From the NCBI GenBank assembly GCA_031267155.1, contig JAIRZR010000106.1:1-8923 (forward strand): DNA of 8,923 bases, given 5' to 3'. The stretch's first letter is position 1. Every line of letters starts with the position of its first letter. This document shows, piece after piece, positions 1-5,911 of this stretch. Below the pieces are notes generated by a model. The model was given only the letters and a program-made list of their open reading frames with translations, had not been told where the DNA came from and did no database searches. Both the position numbers and the translations under genes were made by a program. The stretch comes from Prevotellaceae bacterium. Lineage in GTDB: Bacteria; Bacteroidota; Bacteroidia; Bacteroidales; UBA932.

Positions 1-134
1 AGTATAAACGAGGAAATATTGTCGGATTCTATCATGTTGCGAAGAATCGCACCCTTGCCGACGAGGTGCTTCTGTCCTATATACTCATCCAGCGTTTTGG
101 GTCTTAAGCGTTCTGCGAGAGGGATATTTTCCAT
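1..134 (-). CDS. rarA: Replication-associated recombination protein A (RarA/MgsA-type AAA ATPase), N-terminal fragment
   Basis: The reading frame runs leftwards off the window edge, so only the first 44 residues are visible. They begin MENIPLAERLRPKTLDEYIG and continue through QKHLVGKGAILRNMIES. The pattern 'PLAxRLRPxxLxEhhGQxHLhGxGxxLRxxI' is the diagnostic N-terminus of the RarA/MgsA/WRNIP1 family, just ahead of the Walker A motif, which lies outside the window. Family members are cytoplasmic clamp-loader-like AAA+ ATPases that act at stalled replication forks. The start is the ATG at 134-132, the only one that supplies the conserved N-terminus. There is no Shine-Dalgarno sequence, as usual in Bacteroidota. 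A small upstream ORF (147-452) ends 12 bp before this start and could be co-transcribed. RuvB and DnaX share AAA+ features but lack this N-terminal signature. Confidence 0.88.
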   Translation of the reverse strand, partial: MENIPLAERLRPKTLDEYIGQKHLVGKGAILRNMIESDNISSFI

Positions 135-146
135 GTCAAATGTCAA

Positions 147-452
147 TTATAAATTAAAAACTACAATCTTTGGCGAAATATTAACATCGTCCATGACATT
201 GATAACCGTCAAACTCTTTCGGACATTCGGGCAGTTTCTCCATGTTTTTAAGGGAATACAGTCCTGCAAGCTAAGCAGGTCTTTCTTCCTTTTCCTGAAT
301 CCGAAATCAGTAATAAAAACTTCTTTATCAACATTTTTCGATATCTTTTTTTCTCTTTTCATCTTAATTATGTCGTCAAAATTCAATGCGTAAAGGTAAA
401 TATATTTTATATTTTTAGCTCTATAACGTTTCGCACGGTTTTGGACGACCAT
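147..452 (-). CDS. Small Lys/Arg-rich hypothetical ORF upstream of rarA (doubtful)
   Basis: A 101-codon ATG-to-TAA frame on the rarA strand stops 12 bp before the rarA start. The product is very basic, with clusters such as KMKREKKISKN (about residues 30-40) and FRKRKKD, and has no signal peptide, membrane segment or motif that I recognise. A TATTTTTG box lies 28 bp ahead of the start, which allows expression, but no convincing -33 box accompanies it. The DNA is AT-rich and codon choice looks like intergenic sequence, so this may be a chance frame in the rarA leader or a decayed gene remnant. It is listed because no other explanation was found for the roughly 500 bp between rarA and dxs. Confidence 0.25.
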   Translation of the reverse strand: MVVQNRAKRYRAKNIKYIYLYALNFDDIIKMKREKKISKNVDKEVFITDFGFRKRKKDLLSLQDCIPLKTWRNCPNVRKSLTVINVMDDVNISPKIVVFNL

Positions 453-479
453 GGGATGCTATTTTTGTCAATACATTAT

Positions 480-487
480 CAAAAATA
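480..487 (-). promoter_or_regulatory. Candidate -7 box TATTTTTG for the small ORF and rarA
   Basis: The complement reads TATTTTTG, matching the Bacteroidota sigma-ABfr -7 consensus TAnnTTTG. Initiation would fall near 474, about 20 nt before the ATG at 452. No TTTG-like -33 element is found at the right distance, and the region is very AT-rich, so the match may be accidental. Confidence 0.22.
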
Positions 488-579
488 TTTTTTTCAGTAT
501 AATTTTATTATTACTAAACAGTTACAGTTATTTCACAAAGAAAATTCATGTTATCGACGGGAGATAAATTATTAATTAC

Positions 580-587
580 TAATTTTG
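580..587 (+). promoter_or_regulatory. Candidate -7 box TAATTTTG upstream of dxs
   Basis: TAATTTTG fits the TAnnTTTG consensus and would place transcription start near 593, leaving a 5' leader of about 55 nt before the dxs ATG at 650. The matching -33 element is poor. It is the best candidate in the 135-649 gap, which otherwise holds the doubtful minus-strand ORF and AT-rich DNA with a weak 5-bp hairpin near 551-567. Confidence 0.33.
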
Positions 588-649
588 GGTTCGCAAAAAT
601 CTGATTGAATTTGATATATTTTTAAGTCAATCAATCTATTAGGTGAAAT

Positions 650-2530
650 ATGGAAAAATTATTAACTAATATAAACGTACCGGAAGACCTTCGCAAGTTG
701 AAAGTCGAACAGTTGGAACAGTTATCAGCCGAGCTTAGGGATTTCATTATCGACAAATGTTCGGAAAATCCGGGACATTTCGGCGCAAGTCTGGGAACGA
801 TAGAGCTTACCGTCGCTATACATTACGTCTTCAAAACTCCGTACGACAAGCTTATTTGGGATGTGGGACATCAGGCATACGCCCATAAAATACTCACAGG
901 CAGGAAAAACACTTTTGATACCAACAGAAAATATAACGGATTGAGCGGTTTCCCGAAAATGAAGGAAAGCGAATACGACGCTTTTGGAGTGGGACATGCT
1001 TCGACCTCTATTTCAGCGGGATTGGGGATGGCAGTTGCCGCGCGTCTGAACGGCGAAGACAGGAAAGTCATTTCAGTGATTGGCGACGGTTCGTTTTCCG
1101 GAGGAATGGCGTTTGAAGGTCTTAACAATGCCGGCTGGCAAAACGCGGATATGCTGGTGATACTCAACGATAACAATATCGCAATAGATCCTAATGTGGG
1201 CGCCTTGAAAAAGTATTTTACAAACATCACCCTGTCGGGAAAGTACAACAAATGGAAGAGAAGCATCTGGAACCGTCTGGGTGAAAGCAAATTCCGCTGG
1301 GCGCTGAAGCGTATGGGCAATACTGTGAAATCGGCTATCTTCTCCGAAGGAAACCTGTTTGAATCGCTGGGTTTCAGATATTTTGGACCGATCGACGGAC
1401 ACGACATAAACATGCTCGTCAAAACCCTTTCCCGTCTTAAAACCATCAAGGGCGCTAAAATCCTGCATGTTGTCACAAAAAAGGGAAAAGGATACAAGCC
1501 TGCCGAAGAAAACCAGACCGAATGGCACGCTCCCGGAACATTCGATAAAAATACGGGAAAAAAACTGAACGCACATGTTGTAGATCCTTCAAAACCGGCT
1601 AAATACCAGGATGTTTTTGGAGAAACAATCGTCGAGCTTGCCCGGATGAATCCGAAGATCCTGGGAATTACTCCTGCAATGGCGACAGGATGTTCGCTGA
1701 ACATAATGATGCACAATTATCCCGACAGAGTTTTTGATGTGGGGATAGCTGAAGCCCATGCTGTTACATTCTCTGCCGGACTTGCAGCGGCGGGCTACAT
1801 GCCGTTTTGCAATATATATTCTTCGTTTATGCAAAGGGCTTTTGATTCTGTAATACATGATGTTGCACTGCAGAATCTGAATGTCGTGTTTTGTCTGGAC
1901 AGGGGAGGCATTGTAGGCGAGGATGGACCTACCCATCACGGTGTTTTCGATTTGGCATACTTTAGACTGATTCCGAATATAACTGTCTCGGCGCCAATGA
2001 ATGAAGTGGAACTCCGGAATATGATGTACACGGCGCAGCTTCCTTCCGCCGGTCCTTTTTCCATCCGTTACCCGCGTGGAAACGGATTTACGCCGAACTG
2101 GCGAGTACCTTTCGAGAAAATTCCGCTTGGCAGGGGGCGCATATTGAAGGAAGGCAGCGATATAGCCATTCTGAGCATAGGACATCCGGGAAATTTCGCC
2201 GCCATAGCTGTCGAAAAAGCGGAAGAACACGGAATCAGCGTAATGCACTGTGACATGAGATTCGTAAAACCCATAGACAAGGATATTTTACATTCTGTGG
2301 GAAAGAAATTTAAACACGTTATCACAGTGGAAGACGGTACTGTTGCTGGTGGAATGGGCAGCGCCGTAGCCGAGTTTTTTGCGCGGCACGGCTACGATTG
2401 CTGTGTGGAAATGCTGGGAGTTCCCGATCAATTTATTCAGCAGGGTACTGTTCAGGAACTTCAGGCGAAATGCGGTTTTGACGCCAAAGGTATATACAAT
2501 ACCGTTTTAAGGTTGATGCAGGATGTTTAA
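650..2530 (+). CDS. dxs: 1-deoxy-D-xylulose-5-phosphate synthase
   Basis: This enzyme condenses pyruvate with glyceraldehyde 3-phosphate, releasing CO2, to give 1-deoxy-D-xylulose 5-phosphate. That is the entry step of the MEP isoprenoid pathway and also feeds thiamine and pyridoxal synthesis. It is a cytoplasmic, thiamine-diphosphate- and Mg-dependent homodimer. At 626 aa it has the usual family length. Visible motifs in order: PGHFGASLG (41-49, His43); VGHQAYAHK (72-80); GHASTS (115-120); the ThDP motif, GDGS at 145-148 through NDNN at 173-176; the lysine-rich KYFTN...KYNKWKR stretch (188-204), which resembles the insertion seen in Bacteroidota Dxs; DVGIAEAH (363-370) with catalytic Glu368; GEDGPTHHG (423-431) with His429; and RYPRGNG (473-479) before the C-terminal transketolase domain (about 500-626). 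The ATG at 650 is preceded by AGGTG and gives a family-like N-terminus. xerD follows 12 bp after the stop. No frameshift or missing catalytic residue is seen. Confidence 0.97.
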   Translation: MEKLLTNINVPEDLRKLKVEQLEQLSAELRDFIIDKCSENPGHFGASLGTIELTVAIHYVFKTPYDKLIWDVGHQAYAHKILTGRKNTFDTNRKYNGLSGFPKMKESEYDAFGVGHASTSISAGLGMAVAARLNGEDRKVISVIGDGSFSGGMAFEGLNNAGWQNADMLVILNDNNIAIDPNVGALKKYFTNITLSGKYNKWKRSIWNRLGESKFRWALKRMGNTVKSAIFSEGNLFESLGFRYFGPIDGHDINMLVKTLSRLKTIKGAKILHVVTKKGKGYKPAEENQTEWHAPGTFDKNTGKKLNAHVVDPSKPAKYQDVFGETIVELARMNPKILGITPAMATGCSLNIMMHNYPDRVFDVGIAEAHAVTFSAGLAAAGYMPFCNIYSSFMQRAFDSVIHDVALQNLNVVFCLDRGGIVGEDGPTHHGVFDLAYFRLIPNITVSAPMNEVELRNMMYTAQLPSAGPFSIRYPRGNGFTPNWRVPFEKIPLGRGRILKEGSDIAILSIGHPGNFAAIAVEKAEEHGISVMHCDMRFVKPIDKDILHSVGKKFKHVITVEDGTVAGGMGSAVAEFFARHGYDCCVEMLGVPDQFIQQGTVQELQAKCGFDAKGIYNTVLRLMQDV

Positions 2531-2542
2531 AACAGTAGATAA

Positions 2543-3442
2543 ATGACTTGGGAGCAGGTTATTGACGATTATACAGTGTATTTGAATCTTGAGAAATCCC
2601 TCTCGCCTGCATCTATAGATGCATACAGTCTTGATTTGAGAAAGTTGAAGGAATATATGGAAAGCCGTTCCATTGCTCCCGAAGATGTTACAATGGAAGA
2701 TCTGGAAACTTTTTTAGCCGATATATACGACAGGGGACTTGTCCAGACTTCGCAGATGCGCATATTGAGCGGAATAAGAGGCTTTTTCAAGTATATGCTA
2801 ATGGAAAACCTGATAGAAAACTCGCCGACGGAACTGATCGAGAATCCCAATCCACGCCGAAAATTACCCGATATTCTTTCGGCGGAAGAAATTGACCGGA
2901 TAATCAATGGCATAGACCTTAGCCTTGCCGAAGGTCACCGGAACAGGGCTATCATTGAAGTCCTGTATGGCTGTGGATTGCGTGTCAGCGAGCTGGTTTC
3001 CATGCGGATTTCCTGCTATTTTCCCGAACAGGGTTTTGTCAGGATTACCGGAAAGGGCAGCAAGGAACGTCTGGCGCCAATTGGAGCACAGGCAATAAAG
3101 GCAATATCCATCTATCTTAAACAGAGAAACGAGGCCAAAATAAAAAAGGGAAACGAAGATTTTCTTTTTCTCAACAGAAGAGGCTCCAAACTGAGCCGCA
3201 CAATGATTCTTATCATGGTAAAACGTGCCGCCAAAGATGCAGGTATAGAAAAAATCATAAGCCCGCATACTTTTCGTCATTCGTTTGCGACTCATCTGAT
3301 CGAAGGAGGCGCCGACCTCAGAGCCGTGCAGGAAATGCTGGGTCACGAGTCTATTATTACTACAGAAATATATACCCACCTCGACCAAAAGCATCTTAGA
3401 GAGATAATTAAACTGCATCCGAGAGCGAATCAGGTGCGATGA
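2543..3442 (+). CDS. xerD: Site-specific tyrosine recombinase XerD
   Basis: This is a cytoplasmic DNA recombinase. Members of the XerC/XerD group resolve chromosome dimers at dif, working with FtsK. Its 299 aa match the roughly 300-aa family norm. The N-terminal SAM-like core-binding domain spans about residues 4-86 (DDYTVYLNLEKSLSPAS onwards), followed by a linker (NPRRKLPD) and the catalytic domain (about 110-295). All catalytic positions are present and spaced as in E. coli XerD: Arg147 (GLRVSELV), Lys171 (GKGSKERLAPIG), His242 and Arg245 (PHTFRHSFATH), His268 (LGHES) and nucleophile Tyr277 (TTEIYTHL). It starts 12 bp after dxs and no separate promoter is apparent, so it is probably co-transcribed with dxs. 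A hairpin follows the stop. The housekeeping neighbourhood and full match to the Xer pattern favour XerD over a phage integrase, although XerC versus XerD cannot be settled by eye with certainty. Confidence 0.93.
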   Translation: MTWEQVIDDYTVYLNLEKSLSPASIDAYSLDLRKLKEYMESRSIAPEDVTMEDLETFLADIYDRGLVQTSQMRILSGIRGFFKYMLMENLIENSPTELIENPNPRRKLPDILSAEEIDRIINGIDLSLAEGHRNRAIIEVLYGCGLRVSELVSMRISCYFPEQGFVRITGKGSKERLAPIGAQAIKAISIYLKQRNEAKIKKGNEDFLFLNRRGSKLSRTMILIMVKRAAKDAGIEKIISPHTFRHSFATHLIEGGADLRAVQEMLGHESIITTEIYTHLDQKHLREIIKLHPRANQVR

Positions 3443-3452
3443 GTGAAGATAA

Positions 3453-3493
3453 AAGAAAAGAGACGGGTATAAAACCCGCTCGTTTCTTATTTT
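3453..3493 (+). terminator. Probable intrinsic terminator of dxs-xerD
   Basis: Eleven bases after the xerD stop, an AAGAAAAGAG arm leading into CGGGT (to 3468) faces ACCCG followed by CTCGTTTCTT (3474-3488). CGGGT/ACCCG pairs around a 5-nt loop, GAG/CTC extends it past a single bulged A, and AAG/CTT closes the outer part. TATTTT follows. The stem is imperfect, but its position right after xerD and ahead of a convergent small-RNA candidate fits a terminator. Confidence 0.6.
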
Positions 3494-3500
3494 AAGGAAG

Positions 3501-3636
3501 AAAAATACAGGAGAAATGTCAAATGGATATTTCCGGCGGCAGTCAGCTTGTAGAGTTCATTTATGGAAGTGTAGAAATACCATATTGACATTTTATTTCA
3601 ACCCTTTAGACAGTTTAAATCCCTCCTGTGTTTTAT
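3501..3636 (-). ncRNA. Candidate structured small RNA (three-way junction), convergent with xerD
   Basis: Three nested or adjacent pairings are visible. A closing stem pairs 3507-3513 with 3623-3629 (ACAGGAG/CTCCTGT, 7 bp). A long arm pairs 3514-3522 with 3585-3593 (9 bp), 3523-3526 with 3580-3583 (4 bp) and 3528-3533 with 3574-3579 (6 bp), with one single-base bulge on each side (3527 and 3584) and a 40-nt apical loop. A short arm pairs 3595-3602 with 3613-3620 (7 of 8) around a 10-nt loop. The three meet with almost no unpaired bases. On the minus strand the closing stem is followed at once by a run of five T, like an intrinsic terminator, and a TATCTTTG -7 box sits just upstream. The plus strand lacks these signals at its ends. 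No ORF of note overlaps. I do not recognise the family. 6S RNA is a possibility, but the size (about 130 nt) and three-way shape argue for caution. The SRP RNA and tmRNA signatures are absent. Confidence 0.55.
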
Positions 3637-3640
3637 GATG

Positions 3641-3648
3641 CAAAGATA
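3641..3648 (-). promoter_or_regulatory. -7 box TATCTTTG for the small RNA
   Basis: The complement reads TATCTTTG, an exact TAnnTTTG match, with TTATG about 19 nt upstream as an imperfect -33 element. Initiation would fall at about 3633-3636, a few bases ahead of the closing-stem arm of the small RNA. The same TATCTTTG octamer is used in the plus-strand promoter near 7339. Confidence 0.5.
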
Positions 3649-4074
3649 CTGCAAAAATTTATATCTGCATAATTTTTTATGATTCTTTAACAACTTTTTT
3701 ACTTCATACTTTATATCTTCCCTATATAAGTAACTGCTATAACAACAATTTAGATGGAAATATGTTTAAACTTTTTTAATAATAATATGTTTAAAAACAT
3801 ACTATTTAAATCCATAAAAAACAGGTTGAAAAATTGACGCAGGGCGGCAAATTCCGATTTTTCGATTCATTTGAAAATTTCAAAACGGATTCAATCCGAT
3901 ATTAAAACGGGTCGCTGGAAAGAAAAAATCCGACTTAGATTTATCTGCTCTATAACGAATCTATATAACGGGCTTCCCGGCAAATTCAGGGCGGGTTCAT
4001 GGCAAAAACGAAATAATCTTCACGGAAATGCAGCGAATATGCATCTCTGTGAATGTGTTTAACTTAATATAATT
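3649..4074. other. AT-rich gene-free spacer with small palindromes
   Basis: No convincing gene on either strand. The 63-codon plus-strand frame at 3871-4062 would need a TTG start, and its first codons sit on a palindrome. Visible structure: the direct repeat AATATGTTTAAA at 3759-3770 and 3784-3795, with the second copy forming the palindrome TATGTTT-AA-AAACATA (3786-3801); TTTGAAA-A-TTTCAAA (3870-3884); and CGGATT-C-AATCCG immediately after. These could be operator-like sites or decayed repeat DNA. Nothing ties them to a particular gene. Confidence 0.45.
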
Positions 4075-4229
4075 GGTTCTACCGTTATTTGTGTGGAAGC
4101 ATGTCAAGATCACCGTGAAAAAAGAGGATTGCTATTCTGAAATTTTCAGTATTTCTGTACCTTCTTCCAATTGTCTTTCATATAACAACATCGCAAACGA
4201 CTAATATGAAGCAGATTATTGATGCGGCA

Positions 4230-4394
4230 AAAAATCCCGTCAGGGATGAAATATCGGTAGAAAACAGTCGGAAATCAGTAAGAATCCCGTCAGGGATGAC
4301 ATGTAAAAACGGAGATACCGCGTGTCATCCCTAACGGGATTTTGCTGGACAATGAATTGATTTCTACCGATATTTCATCCCTGACGGGATTTTT
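4230..4394. repeat. Nested palindrome of four REP-like units (A-B-C-D)
   Basis: Unit A (4230-4263) is the exact reverse complement of unit D (4361-4394) over 34 bp. Inside them, unit B (4283-4303) is the reverse complement of unit C (4321-4341) in 19 of 21 positions. The A-B and C-D gaps are both 19 nt, so the 165-bp block is symmetric about 4312. Each unit carries the small hairpin ATCCC-GTCA-GGGAT (GTTA read on the other strand of C), and A and D add the tail GATATTTC/CGGTAGAAA. Such units are typical of dispersed REP or MITE-like elements mobilised in trans. As RNA or single-stranded DNA the block could fold into a long cruciform. Confidence 0.75.
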
Positions 4395-4498
4395 GATTCC
4401 GGCAATGTTATATACTTTTTGCATTAAAACCTTTAATGGTTTCTACCGATATTTAATCCCTGACGGGATTTTTGATTCCGGCAATGTTATATGCTTTT
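4361..4498. repeat. 79-bp-offset tandem duplication of the REP-like unit (D and E)
   Basis: Bases 4361-4419 recur at 4440-4498 with two differences in 59 positions (C4376/A4455 and A4414/G4493). The copied stretch comprises the TTTCTACCGATATTT...GGGATTTTT unit plus the adjacent GATTCCGGCAATGTTATAT, so unit and flank were copied together. A 20-bp stretch separates the two copies. The 70-codon frame at 4342-4554 is only the translation of this repeat DNA. Confidence 0.8.
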
Positions 4499-4612
4499 CC
4501 AAGCGAACAGGCTTGTCGGAATCTTTTCCTTATGCCATTCTTTTATATTCCTGATTTTATTATTTCCACACAAATAACGGTAGAACCCAAAATAATCAAT
4601 TCGGAATCAGGT

Positions 4613-5812
4613 TCATTTCACTTTCATCTTTACAATTACCGGATTGTCAAATTCATTAATACCGTCGAGCATTTTCAGCAGTTTATCCCTGCCGGCGGCA
4701 TTCGAAGCCTGTATGGATTCCTTCTCTTCCAGAATTTTGTAGGCCTGTATTATCCCGTAAAACGATTTCCCGTCGGTGGCATACGGGAAAACAAGAGGGC
4801 CGCCATTTATATCATTATCAGGGCCTTTCTTATAAACATCGGTAATCTGTCCGGTTTCCTTATTATAGAAGACATGATGCCAGTCACGCTTATGGGAATA
4901 CACAAAATACAGGTACGTCTCCGATTCCGACGCAGCTTGAATAATACAGATATCATGACTTGCCTCATAATCCATCATCTGTTCGCTTGTTATTGTTTGA
5001 CTTTTCAATAATGAGCGGAAACTTTCGTCCTGCTTCATATTTCCAAAATCTATATAATATGCGCGTTTCACCTTTTCGCCCGAAATATGGTAAACGGTAT
5101 CATTATATATATCCAGAAAACTTACTGTTCCACTGTGATATGATGAGAAATAACTGAAATGTTTAACGATTGGACGCGTCCGGATTTCCGAAGGGAAAAA
5201 AACATCCGTATGCAGAACTTTATAGTCTCCCGTATCGGTTATTAATAAATTTGGAGTCATTCCGTTTTTTCCATGTTTTTCATTGGAAATATAAGCGCCA
5301 TAAAATGCAGCATATCCATCGCCAGTATATGAAAATTCTTGCGCCCATATATCTCTGGTACGGTGTGATTTGATCCAGTTTCCATCCAGATCGCAGACAA
5401 GTATCGGGTGCCTTGAACTGCAATACAGCAATAAATGCTCTTTATCATAGTCTATGCTGATATTTGTAAGCTCGACATATTCGCCGGGGCCCTGACCTCT
5501 CCGGTTCAGTTCAAACAGAAATTTGCCGTCCTGCTGAAAACAGAATACAGACTGTGCCTTATATCTGTCGAGTATATAAAACCTGTCTTTATACGCTATT
5601 ACCTGGCTGACCCGTCCAATCAGATGTTTATCAACGCTCTCAAGCGGAATATACTCGATATCCGAAAATATCCCGGACGCATTTACCGACTCTGAAGCCG
5701 CCGCCGGATTGACGGGAATGCGAATGTAATCTCCCGTCTGTCCGGAAGGTTTTTGATGATTGCAGCCTGATAAAAGAACTGCAGTTAACACGATTATAAA
5801 ATATTTTTCCAT
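4613..5812 (-). CDS. Six-bladed beta-propeller lipoprotein, copy 1
   Basis: A 399-aa protein with a type II signal peptide: a hydrophobic segment at residues 4-14 leading to the lipobox LSGC with Cys17, so it is probably lipid-anchored in the envelope. The residues after Cys17 (NHQKPSGQ) lack the acidic run of the Bacteroidota surface-export signal, which suggests a periplasmic-facing location. The rest matches the Bacteroidota 6-bladed propeller family (DUF5128-type): FSDIEYIPLES (49-59), IGRVSQVIAYKDRFYILD (65-82), FCFQQDGKFLFELNRRGQGPGEY (90-112) and ILVCDLDGNWIK (137-148) are successive NHL-like blade strands. No catalytic motif is seen; such proteins are thought to bind ligands or partners. 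It is the second gene of a tandem pair, 99 bp after the paralog. Compared with the paralog it lacks an 8-residue stretch near the C-terminus (ITDVYKKGPDNDINGG region). Its specific role is unknown. Confidence 0.85.
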   Translation of the reverse strand: MEKYFIIVLTAVLLSGCNHQKPSGQTGDYIRIPVNPAAASESVNASGIFSDIEYIPLESVDKHLIGRVSQVIAYKDRFYILDRYKAQSVFCFQQDGKFLFELNRRGQGPGEYVELTNISIDYDKEHLLLYCSSRHPILVCDLDGNWIKSHRTRDIWAQEFSYTGDGYAAFYGAYISNEKHGKNGMTPNLLITDTGDYKVLHTDVFFPSEIRTRPIVKHFSYFSSYHSGTVSFLDIYNDTVYHISGEKVKRAYYIDFGNMKQDESFRSLLKSQTITSEQMMDYEASHDICIIQAASESETYLYFVYSHKRDWHHVFYNKETGQITDVYKKGPDNDINGGPLVFPYATDGKSFYGIIQAYKILEEKESIQASNAAGRDKLLKMLDGINEFDNPVIVKMKVK

Positions 5813-5886
5813 TGTTACGATATTTTTTATGTATTACAGTTACGATTCCGAACTGCAAGTCTGCCACTGCAGGAGAATTATAAATT

Positions 5887-5894
5887 CAAAATTA
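5887..5894 (-). promoter_or_regulatory. Weak candidate -7 box (TAATTTTG) in the paralog spacer
   Basis: The complement reads TAATTTTG in the 99-bp spacer between the two lipoprotein genes, about 75 bp before the start of copy 1. It fits TAnnTTTG but has no good -33 element. The homologous position downstream of copy 1 reads CAAAATAA and does not fit. Read-through from the promoter of copy 2 is an equally good explanation for copy 1 expression. Confidence 0.22.
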
Positions 5895-5911
5895 CAGATT
5901 CGGAATCAGGT

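Larger units (their letters stand above)
4075..4587. mobile_element. MITE-like 513-bp element with 24-bp perfect terminal inverted repeats
   Basis: The 24 bases at 4075-4098, beginning GGTTCTACCGTT and ending GTGTGGAA, recur exactly as their reverse complement at 4564-4587. The GGTTCT...ATTTGTGTGGA layout resembles ISL3-family terminal repeats from memory, but no transposase is present between them, so a non-autonomous (MITE-like) derivative is the simplest reading. No clean target-site duplication is seen: the left flank is ATATAATT and the right flank CAAAATAA. The interior carries REP-like palindromes sharing TTCTACCGnTATTT with the ends. Only small frames occur inside and none looks like a protein. 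The right end abuts the start of the duplicated lipoprotein block. Confidence 0.5.

Noticed and set aside
263..279. CCTGC-AAGCTAA-GCAGG hairpin inside the small ORF upstream of rarA
   Set aside because: A single 5-bp stem without T-run or context is too weak to call.
871..2248. Long minus-strand frames (281 aa at 871-1716, 167 aa at 1073-1576, 219 aa at 1589-2248) antisense to dxs
   Set aside because: They lie inside a clearly conserved dxs, have no recognisable motif, and are the usual shadow frames of a well-biased gene.
2569..3418. Minus-strand frames of 114 and 184 aa within xerD
   Set aside because: Antisense shadows of a gene with all catalytic residues intact.
2543..3442. Integrative-element integrase
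   Set aside because: Length, catalytic spacing and the housekeeping neighbour dxs fit chromosomal XerD; no att sites or cargo genes were seen.
3501..3636. tracrRNA, SRP RNA or tmRNA
   Set aside because: There is no CRISPR repeat or cas9 to pair with, no SRP apical GGAAG/GCAGCC-type loop sequences, and no tRNA-like or tag-peptide features of tmRNA.
3871..4062. 63-codon plus-strand frame after the small-RNA region
   Set aside because: It needs a TTG start lying in a palindrome and has no promoter or family resemblance.
4342..5011. Plus-strand frames of 70 aa (4342-4554) and 179 aa (4472-5011)
   Set aside because: The first is translated REP repeat DNA; the second runs from the repeats into the antisense of the lipoprotein gene.
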